Below are positions 10,859-21,324 of a stretch of 64,000 bases of DNA, in pieces. The translations under genes and the position numbers were made by a program. Within the stretch, counting starts at the first letter, position 1; each line of letters opens with the position of its first letter. The stretch lies in the NCBI GenBank assembly GCA_013368315.1, contig JAACJM010000022.1, forward strand, positions 124,001 to 188,000, written 5' to 3'. The notes below the pieces were generated by a model. The model did no database searches and was not told the DNA's origin. It saw nothing but the letters and a program-made list of their open reading frames with translations. The DNA is from Tetrapyrgos nigripes. Taxonomy: Eukaryota; Basidiomycota; Agaricomycetes; Agaricales; Campanellaceae.

Positions 10859-12773
10859 TTAACTCTCGCTTCCCTCATATTCCTCTTCCTCTTCTTCCCA
10901 CATCTCCGCTGGAAGTCGTACGGCAATTAACAAAGCCAAGATAGACAAACAGCTGAAAAGAGCGAAGACAGCATAACCTCCGAGCCACTGTTCTTGCACG
11001 GACAAGGAAAACAGAGATGTGGACATCGCTGGCCCAATGGCTCGAGCGGTAGAGACAGAGGTTTGAGACAGGCCGTTTGTCGCTCCCAAAGAACGTTTGT
11101 TAGGTGCTGACGCAGTGATATACATGAAGACAGCCCCTATGCCATGATGTACCAGTGTCAATGCCTGTAAGAGGAAGTGAAATGTGTGCACTTACCAAAG
11201 GACATATCCATAAGAATTCCAAGAATGGTTATAAGTGCAATTGCAATCCAAATTATGAAGTTTATCCCATAGTTTTTTCCCACCAAACTCATGATAGGGC
11301 AAAGAGCAAACATGATAGGTAATGCCATTATACCATTGAGGACCACTCTTCGCTCGCCGAGGTACCGGACGATTTTGGAGAAAAAAAAGAATTGAAAGAT
11401 ACCTGTAGCAGCACCATAACTACCCATAATGTATCCAATAGTGGAGGGAGGGAAGTTGAGACCACCTATTTCCAAAGGCATGGACATGAACAAGGGGAAT
11501 AGAGCGCTGAAGGCGGCGTGTAAGAATGCCAGGGCGACGTAGTTGCTAATGGATATCATCACAGGATATATGAAGAGGCTGCGGAGTGGTAATGGCTTGT
11601 CTTCCTTATCCGAGTTGGGAGTGGCAGATAGAGAGGAAGCGGTGGAGCTTGAAGAAGGTCGAGAGATCGTAGAGCGGCTCTTCCATGTCAGACTCTGCAA
11701 AATTGTTTCAAGGTCAGAACCCATAGCATAACTTAGGTGGTGTTTGCTATACTATACCTCTCTAAAGACAAATATAGTGAGCAACAGTCCGAAGAAAACG
11801 TATATTGATGGCAGAAGGCAAGGAAGGAAATATGGATAATCTTTCCAGAACTGGGATGTGAACACTTGTGGCCATTTTTCCGCGGGTTTTGCGAAGGTGC
11901 CACCTAGGAGTGGACTATCCATAGACGAGTCAGATGACTGTGAATAACCTTGGGTGAGATGCTACCTACCCTATGGTCTAAGAGGAGCACCAGATTTCAG
12001 AATGAACGATTGTGTGGAGAACTTAGGGTCTAAAACTCACCCCTCCAAAGGCCCAAACTACGGGTAGTAAACCGAAACTTTCTGCACGATTTGATTGGTC
12101 TGTCAAATCTCCCATGACACTCTTCATGACTCCTACGCTTCAATTAGTCAATATCTCCTCCCAAGGCTTAGCAGACTTGCTGACCAATGTTGCCGTTTAG
12201 AAGGCCAGTCAAGCATCGGCTGAATGGACAGAATTGAGCCACAATTACGTGACCGTGTTTCAGCACCCACCTGATGACCAGCGCCCAGAAGGTCCGAGAG
12301 AGACCAAAACAAAGCATGGATATCATTGAGCCCGTCAAGCCTATTACGAGCACTGGTTTGCGTCCAATTTTATCAGAAGCCCGGCTCCACTGTAGGACGG
12401 TGAGCGCCTCGGTAACAAAGAAGAGGGACTCCTGAGAGCGTTTATTAGTCTTTTTCCCCTCATGTTGAAGATTGCTGATAACATACGATGAGGCCGGCAT
12501 AATACCCAACTTTCCGTTCGTCACCCCCTGTTATGTCAAGTTCACTGACTAGCTGTCGAGGATATAAGACTGTACGCCAGATATAACGAAGCAACTCACT
12601 TGATTGATATATGGATAGATCGATTGGCTTGTGATGGGCTCGCAGATCTGCAGTAGTAGCAAAACCAAAATCTGGACTTTTGGTAATGGAGTAGCTTTTC
12701 GACTCTTCACATTCACATTACGATTCGTCAAAAGAGGAGACTCCTCGTCGACATGGCGTTGATCATAAGTCAT
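10859..12773 (-). CDS. MFS transporter (DHA1-like, 494 aa)
   Basis: Eight exons: 12773-12600, 12552-12487, 12431-12271, 12219-12185, 12132-12041, 11937-11758, 11694-11196, 11136-10859. Spliced, they give 494 codons plus stop in one frame. The protein is a major facilitator superfamily transporter. The second exon reads GGDERKVGYYAGLI, then SLFFVTEALTVLQWSRASDK-IGRKP, the loop 2-3 signature, then RCLTGLLNGNIG; the C-terminal half has ITASAPNKRSLGATNG. This pattern is typical of fungal DHA1-type carriers annotated as peptide/nitrate or multidrug transporters. The middle loop (about residues 250-290) is Ser-rich and the C-terminus has a Glu run. The substrate cannot be told from sequence. I start at the ATG at 12773 because it precedes a DEESPLL acidic-dileucine-like segment; an in-frame upstream ATG exists at 12854. 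Confidence 0.9.
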
Positions 12774-13078
12774 GAGAAACGTAACAGGGGGAAAGAGGGA
12801 AGAGGGATGGGTGGGCCGACAAGTCGGAGCTTGCAGTATAAGAGGAATCTCCAAAGTTATGTCTGTGAATGATCGATCTTCATTTCATTGCTATCTACAC
12901 TAATGCAGTCGCCACGAAGAAGAAAATGGTATAGATAGCTATAACCGTTTACAACTATACGTCAGGATAGATAGATAGGTCCATAGTTCTCAATTACGCC
13001 ACTTGCGAGGGTGGAGAGATGTCAATTCTGATTGTAACTTCTGTTGAATGAATCAATATCTACTTATTGTCGGTCCCG

Positions 13079-13366
13079 GTGAGGAATGACCAAAAGAATG
13101 TAAGTGTAAGTTGTACGCCTCGGCGGCCGCTCCCTTAATCCAGGATTCTAGTGTAAGTTGGATCTGTGCCACAGTAAAATAGTGTAAACTGAAGTAGACC
13201 CATCCCAAGAACATTCCATTGTCAAAAGCGAGGGAGGAGTGACCAAAGATTGTTAGCGTAATCTGTATCCATCAGCAGCCGCTCGCTTAGGATTTTAGTG
13301 TTGGATCTCTGCCACAGCACAATAGTGTAGTTAGATCCATCTCAAAAACATTCCATTGTCGAAAGC
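13079..13366. repeat. Imperfect tandem duplication, unit about 145 bp, two copies
   Basis: Both copies run in the order: GAGG...TGACCAAA, a CGGCCGCTC/CAGCCGCTC word, TTCTAGTGT/TTTTAGTGT, GGATCT.TGCCACAG, AATAGTGTA and ACATTCCATTGTC.AAAG. The first covers about 13079-13228 and the second about 13230-13366. Confidence 0.7.
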
Positions 13367-13449
13367 CTCGGTATACGAGTCTTTATCAAGACACATTTCA
13401 CGAGGCCTTTTCAACTTTAGGCGGAGTGTTATTATTTGGTTATTATCAA

Positions 13450-14040
13450 CTTAAGATATGCAAAAGTCAGTAATGGGTAACGTCATGTGAACATGTACCT
13501 CTAATAACTCTCTTCAGAGGGAGAAATCAGGAAATTTGCCTCTGTAAGCCTCTTTGTAATGAAGTTCTCGTGAGGCTTACAGTGGCCAATTTCTCAATTT
13601 TGCATTGTGGAAGGTGGTATTGCGAAAATACAGAGGCTTAAAGGCACGTTACGAGGCCTCTTAAAGGCCGAGTTAACTTAGGTCGAGACCCCGTGACTTT
13701 TCGAATTGAGTTGCAAATTTTACCACGGCTTCAATCTCCCACCCCTTTTCATTACCGGTACCTACTCTACTCCTGACAACCGAAGTGTCTGGGCTCGGTC
13801 TGGACTCCAAGGACTAATGACGTGGACAACCACGACGTCATGCCAGCGTGTCGACTCGCTTTCGCTACCATCATAAACCGAGCCTGCGCGCCATCCCCAC
13901 TTGCAGCAGCGACGACAACAGCAAGTGGGTTGTTAACGTTGCTATCCGACACTTCAAGCAAGGGGCCTCGTAATTTGCCATGCGAAGCAGTGGCCCCTTA
14001 CCCCATGACATTACCCATTACTGACTTTTGCGTATCTTAG
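13450..14040. mobile_element. MITE-like element with about 37-bp terminal inverted repeats
   Basis: The left end 13450-13487 and the right end 14004-14040 are inverted copies differing at only two or three positions (shared core GCAAAAGTCAGTAATGGGTA). The 590-bp interior contains the blocks related to 1553-2776 and no coding frame. I could not settle a target duplication. Confidence 0.6.
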
Positions 14041-14457
14041 GCTGACCTCGAAAATTTTACCACGGCTTCATACTTGCTTCAAACTCCCAATGTATTCACA
14101 TTAGTGTATTTCATCTCTATCCGTTGCGGTGTTGAGGTTTTGGGCAGATCGACGACGGACATGTGAATCGTAAGCTCGTCTCGTTCCGGGCCTCATCATC
14201 CCGGGAACAAAAACGTACTCTAGCCTACATTGGGAGGTCTCCAAAGCAGTAAACTGCTGTGTCAACTATGGAATTCCCGTTCCCAGCCGACGCGGTTTTC
14301 TGCAAGAACGACTACTCGTTGTTTAGAGTACCCAGTGTCACGTCGACCCCTTTTTGTTCGAGCAAGACTGAGCAACAGGTAGTCGGCAGCGGCGCTTGAG
14401 CTACAATTGGTAGACCTTTCCCACGCTGCAACGTTTCACGTCACACGCGGAGAGGTG

Positions 14458-15870
14458 CTACTCGTATGGCAGTAATATTGTCCAAAAATTCCGCTTTTTG
14501 CAGGTTCTATTTTCAGCAAATTTTTGCAGGTTCTGACTGTTTACAGGATCATGAATTTTTTGCAGGTAGCCAGACAGAATCAAAAAATTTGACAGGTCAC
14601 CAAAAGACACTCCGATTTTTGCAGGTTGGTTTTCATGTAAGTCGGCAATTTTCACAGGTCATTCCCGTTCAATTTTCTGCAGGTTCTAGCCCACAACTTT
14701 TTGCAGGTGGCTTGACAATGATCCTCCATTTTTTTTCGCAGGTCAGATATGACAGTCAATTTGTACAGGTGAAATTTGTGCAGGTTGAAGGCACTGCCAT
14801 CGGTCAGCGGATCAGAGATAAGCGGGCTGACACATGGGTTTGGTGACGTGGCCTGGGTCTCGCTTTTGAATAGCCTGTTGACATTTTCCAGGTGCATGTC
14901 CATGTCAGCTATCTCTTTCACTCATTCCTCTTTGCTATACAAGTATGTTAATCAAAAAGATTTGAAATTTGGTTATTTCGCAGCACTCATACTCGACAGG
15001 GTATAAAAAGCAGAAAAAATGATGAGAAGGAAGATAAGTAATACTGCTCAAAATAATAATCAAAGTTATAACTATTTGGGTATGTCACGCTCTTAGAGCA
15101 CTTTAGTGCCACAAAGTACATAGGAAAGCTGATACAAAACAGTACTTTTGCTCTTTCAAACTCTGAATCACTTCAGATATCCATAAACTTACAGATAAAC
15201 AAAGGGATTATTGGTAGGTATGAGCTCACCATTGTCACAAAGGCAAAGTGGTGGGCGTACATTACATCAACAATAAATAATGTTGGCGCACCACCTGTGA
15301 ATGGTCCTGCTTACCTGGACACTCCTGACTACAGCGCAAGTCCACAGCCTTTCCAGGTTTAAACTTTAAGCAACTTTGTGGATAATCCTTATAATGTCTT
15401 GTATCCAGCCTTACTTATCAGTGATCAAATAACCGCTTGGCGACAGACCAAATGGTTGCCCGAATCCAGTGCCACCCTGCATGACAAAAGCCATCAAGTG
15501 TAGACCTTGGATAGAACCTGTGAAAATTACGCGTTCACTTTCTTCTCAACCTGCGAATATTTACAATGTGGGGCCTGTAAATTTTTGAATGGAGCAGGAC
15601 TTGCAAAAAAATTCTCACTTTGAAGGAAATCAACCTGCAAAAAATAGCCATCATAAGGAACAGACCTGTGAAATTTCCAGCAAGTATGGAGGACCTGTGT
15701 AAAAAAAAGCTCATCACTTGTTTTGAGAGAGGACCTGTGCAAAAAAAGACAGAAACTTTGGAAATCAGTGCAACCTGCATGAAAAACCATAAAAATTGCC
15801 GAAAAAGGGTCAACCTGCGAAAAAAAAGCCACTTTGGAATTTTTGGACAGTATTATTGCCATATGCTCGT
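14458..15870. mobile_element. TIR element with subterminal GCAGGT arrays (1.4 kb, non-autonomous)
   Basis: The terminal inverted repeats are 14465-14492 and 15836-15863 (shared TATGGCARTAATAYTGTCC and AAAAATTCC). Just inside the left end, about 14496-14900, ten or so degenerate units end in T-rich GCAGGT/ACAGGT words every 25-40 bases. Inside the right end, about 15540-15825, the reverse complement words ACCTGC/ACCTGTG followed by A-runs recur in the same way. The whole is a large foldback. No transposase frame is visible in the central 600 bp. Motif arrays at both ends are what hAT- or KDZ-type transposases bind; which superfamily this is remains open. Confidence 0.7.
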
Positions 15871-15966
15871 CGCTGTTGGCGACGTAGAGCGGCCTCAAAA
15901 ACCGCACAGGGCAGAGCAACTGGCGTCCTGAGACTACGATCCAAATATGGAAGGGGTAGCAGTAAA

Positions 15967-17233
15967 CATCAGTAAAACGGCAAATCGACTTTTCCCCGCT
16001 TTTCGGAGCTTTCGGTAACTTTTTCCCGTAAAGCCTTTTGATCTGCTTTTCTGACGGAAGCTTTTTCCGTCTTCTACTTTTTTCCGGAAGCTTTTTCTGT
16101 CTTTTACTTTTTTCCATATGGCATCCACTTTTAAACGACTTTTACCGAGCTTTTCTGGACGACCTCACTTTCTACATGTCAAGCATAAAATAGACTCACT
16201 GTACCAATAGATTATAATTATACAACACACACACTCAAACCTGTGTTAATATATGTAATTGATTGAGCGAAGTGTGTAGTATACTAGATCTGACTGGGTT
16301 TCCTCAAATGGCACTATAATAGCAGACAGGGGAGGAGGAGGGACATTTAGAGGTACTGGCCCTGACTGGGGACAAGCCTCTGTGAGGACTTAGAGAAAAA
16401 TTTTTGATGTAGCCGCAACTTCAGTAAATGCCGGTCAACTGTACAGTTCCGGTTTTGTTGACCTTTAACTGCGCTTACGCGTCCAACCTTTCACTGCGCT
16501 CATCTCATCACCTGCCTTCGGTGCCTTTCTGACGGTAAATGTGTCTTTTTAAAAATCTTTGTGACCACGCTAAATGCTCTGTTGTTTTCCATAACTCAGT
16601 TCTCAGCTCGGCCAAATGTTTGCAATGTGTCAGTTGGAGGATAACAACTTCAAGGGATAGGTGCGTACTTTACCCTTTGCTTGTCCTTCAACATGTCTGA
16701 CTTGTCCCCTCTAGTCTGGTGTGCTGCATACTGAGGCTGTGTAATCCATTGGAAGAACAATTTGTGGTGCGTTTCCTTTAAACTTTTTTGACAGTGATCA
16801 ATACTAACACAGAAACTTTCCTCTTCAGGCATAGGATGAATCTTTTGAAAGGAGCATACTCGTTCAGTAAGTCAGCTTGCCCTTCACAACCCAATATCAA
16901 AACCTAACCTGCTGTGTATGTTTAGGATGATGGGATCTACTTTCATTGGTTGGCGTGATAGTATTGTATGCAGAGGTGGTTGGAAGGGCCCATCTATAGT
17001 ACCAACTAGCAACGCTTTCCATTCCATGTACCATTTCATAGCTCTTGTAATAATATCTCTTTTAACACACTAATATTAGGAATCTGAGGTATGAGGATGT
17101 GGTTCTCCTAATCCTATTTAGTAGCTTTCCCTGCAGCTTTCCAGTAGCTTTTCTTAAGACTTTTGAAAGTACGGCGTGGATCGGAAAAAGTCGCATAAAA
17201 GTTGTAAAAAGCCGGTTTGCCGTTTTACTGATG
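15967..17233. mobile_element. Second TIR element with AAAAGTCG-type subterminal repeats (1.27 kb)
   Basis: The ends are 15967-15984 (CATCAGTAAAACGGCAAA) and its exact inverse at 17216-17233. Next to the left end lie repeated words GGAAGCTTTTTCCGTC and CTTTTTTCC (two nearly identical 28-bp units at about 16059-16115). Next to the right end lie AGTAGCTTTCC, AAAAAGTCGC and GTAAAAAGCCGG words. The interior has no convincing coding frame. It lies only about 100 bp from the previous element and has the same architecture with different motifs. Confidence 0.6.
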
Positions 17234-18294
17234 AAGATGAGCTGGATGCGCCAATTTTTGTCCGGATGACGTTGGAAGATGGTGGTGGTCACCCACCGAC
17301 TTCCCTTTTCTTCCACTTCTCCTCCTCCCTATCTATAAACATACCCCTCATCAGAGCCCTCCAGATCCCACTTTCCTAACCACAGCCATAGGGAGTTCCA
17401 TTTTGGTTCCATTTCTTCTTTCTTTGATAGTCTCGACGTTTTTGGCATTTTTGAAGGTTTTGGAAGGTGAAGAGACGAAGGTGAGGGTAAACATGAAAGC
17501 GAAAGTAGAAGTGAAGGAAGGGGTGCTGCGTGTCTGCGGTCATGCCCATGACCCCGGAGATGATCACGGCTGCCTCTGCGTAAGTGCAGCTTCAAGTTGG
17601 AAGTAAGATCAGCGAGGCGGGATCTGAGTTCGAGAGTGCATGCTTGTGCGTTATCCATGAGAAACCAGAGCTAGACGAAGGTCTAGAAGTCCTAGCAGGC
17701 TCAGTCTCTTGAGCAAGAGACAACGACAAAAACCGAGCCGTATGTCGTTGAAACGCCGAAGGAACATGTATATGAGATTTCATCCTCGCCAGCGGTGAAG
17801 ATGGCCGAGACGATGATTGAAACACAGATGTATGTAGGCACAAACGTTGTCATCGTCGCCGGTAAAGATGAAATGAAGCGATATGACGTTAGTGGTGAGG
17901 ATGAGAAGAGGGCGAGGGTTGGGATACAAAGAAAAAGGCGACTGCGAAGGGGGAGAAAACACCGGTGAAGGCAACTCTCTGCTTCATCAGCGTTGTTGAT
18001 ATCACGTAGATTGTTAATGTCGAAGAGCCATGCTGGAGTCGGGCGGGTGCTGCATGTACTGTCTAGCGAGGGTCTGGTGCCCGGGTTGGAAGAGGATGTG
18101 GAGGTGGTACACCGCCAACACAAATGACACTGGAATTCCAGTGGAGCACATGGTTGCTGGACCAAAGCCACCATACTCCCAGGAACTACTCGCAAATGTC
18201 GCATTGAAGGTTTGTGTTCATCATTAAATATCTATTTGTCTGCCTCTAATGAGTAAGCTAGCGTGAGATCGCCAAGAATCTCTGTGGGGTTAGA
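17234..18294. other. Intergenic, low-complexity frames only
   Basis: No gene is supported. Several Ser/Pro/Arg-rich frames exist on both strands (17329-17658, 17701-18204), but none has a motif or consistent splice sites. A block at about 18100-18155 is the reverse complement of about 19045-19095 (shared TGACACTGGAATTCCAG-like core), so the two regions share a repeat. Confidence 0.5.
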
Positions 18295-18785
18295 ATGGAC
18301 AAGTCCGACACTGCAAAGTTCTGGAAAAACTTGGAGAGTAAATTGCACGAGCTAGCCAATGGGGAGAAAAAGCTTGGGATACTTGAAGGCAGAAAGCTGG
18401 AAGACGTGCGTGGTCTTATGCCTGTTGCTTTTCTTTTCACGATTCTAATTCAATTCTTCCCAGCTGGCGCGCCGACATCATTAAGAACGATCGGTCTACG
18501 TACAAGAATAGTGAAGCAGACCTTCAACTGAGCGGCGACGAGTTGCCAGAGGAAGATGAGGGCACTGCCGCCAATGCCAGCGGTGTCACTCCCAACGGTG
18601 CAGGCGGCATTGCACAAGTTCCAGCAACTGCTGGCCTTGCCTCGTCTCTCGCATCAGGGGCTAGCAATCCCAAAGAGATGCCAACGCCAGAGGTGTCAGG
18701 AGCCATTGAGGCAGTGACGGCGGCTCAATCCATTTCTATTACAGCTCCTACTTCGAACGAGGATGAAATAGAGCTCTTAGACTAG
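18295..18785 (+). CDS. Possible small two-exon gene, hypothetical
   Basis: A first frame (18295-18405) starts with MDKSDTAKFWKNLESKLHE and looks helical. An intron-like GTGCGT...CCCAG spans 18406-18466. After it comes a frame WRADIIKNDRSTYKNSEAD continuing into an Ala/Ser/Thr-rich tail and stopping at 18785. The two parts do not join in frame through the obvious splice sites, so either the first exon uses the frame beginning at the ATG at 18359 or the gene carries a one-base lesion. Unrecognised; function unknown. Confidence 0.3.
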
Positions 18786-20390
18786 TATACTTTTTATTAA
18801 ATAGTACTAAGTACTTAACTACACAATACATACCATTACAACGAATGAAGACAGGTCGTTAATGTTAAATATTTGAGTTCAGATCAGACATCGGTCACCA
18901 GAGTTCGGAAATACGGTACAAATATGGTAATGGCATTGGAAAGAAGTGACAGAATGGAAGTTCGGGAATGACGGTGAATGATCATTGGAATGCCAGGGAC
19001 TTGTGCGGCAGTGGGATTTTGCTGAACCCGCACTGTCATTTCAGCGTACACGTGCTTCCCTGGAATTTCAGTGTCATCCGTGTTGGCGGTGTAGCGGCGG
19101 TGAAAGAGGGTCTGGATGACGTAGCAGGCCGTGTGGACGTCGATGGTCTGCCGCATGGCCCTGATCCGCTTTCTCTCGATAAAGAGAGGAAAGATGAGGA
19201 CCAGGGAGTTGGGGAGGTAGAGGAAGGAGAGAGGTATGGTGAAGGAGGAGGGTAGAGGTAACGAAGGAATGATGGGATGGGTATGAGGGTGAGGGTGAGG
19301 TATAGGGGAATTTGCACGAGAACCAGCACTGGAAAAACCGCTCGGGGAAGAGATGGAGATGGATGAATGAGATGGAGCTGCTGAAGTCCACGAAGACAAT
19401 GATTGTAGAAAGGTAGAGGGAGGTGTAAAGGATGCTCATGAAGAGGGTAAAGATGCGTCATGTGAGGAAGAACCTTTTGCTGAAGAATCGAGGCAGGCAT
19501 AGCCGAACAAGCTGACAAAACTGCCATATCCTTTCCCTGGATCCGGTGCATCATATCTTGGCCCAGAGCCGGTAATAAACTCCCCCTTCTCCTCCTCCTC
19601 CTTTCTGATAACACTGCAGTAAAGTCGCTCCTTGTGACCTAGCGCCAAATTGGCAGTAGGCGGGGATTGTGAACAATTATGGGATGGTGTTCGTGTTATG
19701 GGAATGGGTGTTGATGACCTGGAAGACAGTGGTGCTTGTGGAAGCAGACGACACCTGGGTATGAGGATGTGACTGAGGTTGTATGGTGTTGAAGCTCTTG
19801 ACAGTATTCATCGTGGTCGAAGACGCCTTGTTCCCTATACTCGGTCCCACACTGTCCGAGGAAGGAGGGGTAGGCACAGAGGCATTGCCTGATGTTGCGT
19901 ATGCTGGAGCATCCTCTAAGCCGTGGACAATGACGAGCACAAAGTCGACTCTGTGTGTGTAGAGGCATCAGAGGGCACCAGCCGTACTTGTCCCGGGGTA
20001 GACAAGCATACGATTGCTATTGCTGATGTCGGCAAAGATGCGGATGGTCGTGAAGGAGTGAGGCCTAAACGCATGGTTTTCCTCTCATTTTTACATTAGT
20101 TATTTACATTGGACTGGCCGAAGTTCTGTGAGAAATGCTTTGAGAGGTACTCAAGATTTAAATCATCATTGAGCTACCTTGCTCCCTTGAAGACTAACCT
20201 CATTAGTAACAGTAGGACCCAAAGTGTCATGATAGGAAGGTATTCATATACATACTACATATACAGGCCATGATACAAAACAGATGAGATATAAAGGGAC
20301 AGTACGGTAATCTGAGAGAAGATGTCATTTACAGTCCAACGGACAGCGGAGAGGTAGTACTCACAATATGAAGGGCAAGGGATAAAACCT
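18786..20390. other. Intergenic, repeats and low-complexity frames
   Basis: I see no supported gene. Ser/Pro-rich frames on the minus strand (18884-19614, 19677-19968) could be coding but have no recognisable domain and overlap one another in different frames. Part of the stretch is the inverse copy of the 18.1-kb repeat. Confidence 0.5.
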
Positions 20391-20874
<484 letters not shown>

Positions 20875-21324
20875 TGCTTACTAGAGGGTAGGTCTTGAGG
20901 AGGCTGTTGGGATGATGGTGGTTGCGGTTGAAGAGGCAAACAACGTTACGCGTTACTGTGACCCAAGTAGGCGCGTCAGGTCACGTTTGGTCTCACGGTT
21001 ACAAGCGTTTTGTGCCAATCATTGTCTAGCTCCACCGGCATCCTGTACGGTGGCAGAGACGAAGACGACCACGGCGGCAACCCTCTACCTTTCAATGGGG
21101 GCGGTTGCCCCTGGTTTGGCCTATTACGTACGAGGCGAAGCTTGCGAAGTAAAGTGGAGGTTCTACATACTTATTGCAAGGACGGCGAACAGCCGGCGCC
21201 TTCGTTGAGATCTGCTTTCTACATGATATCTTATCTTATTGCAGGAATCGCAGACTAATTATTTAGGTACAGCATGTCGGGATTATATGGAACGTCCACA
21301 GGAATGGGTCCATGAAATCAGTGC
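20875..21324. promoter_or_regulatory. Upstream region of histone H4 with a block shared with 26050-26220
   Basis: No gene is seen. About 66-130 bases upstream of the H4 ATG (20940-21000) is a series of words ACGTTAC, GTTACTGTGAC, GCGCGTCA and GTCACGTTT. They recur in the same order and on the same DNA strand upstream of the Tra2-like gene at 26050-26130. Whether these are factor sites or a relic of duplication is open. Confidence 0.4.

Larger units (their letters stand above)
12774..14455. other. Intergenic DNA rich in short repeats
   Basis: No gene is supported. It contains a two-copy imperfect tandem repeat (13079-13366) and an element with 37-bp inverted ends (13450-14040). Frames at 13767-14040 overlap the repeat and look random. 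Confidence 0.6.

Noticed and set aside
14466..14846. A 126-codon frame across the GCAGGT array.
   Set aside because: The repetitive protein merely mirrors the DNA repeat; no start context or homologue is evident.
14496..15825. A CRISPR-like array.
   Set aside because: Units are degenerate, irregularly spaced and inverted between the two arms, and the genome is eukaryotic; a transposon subterminal array explains it.
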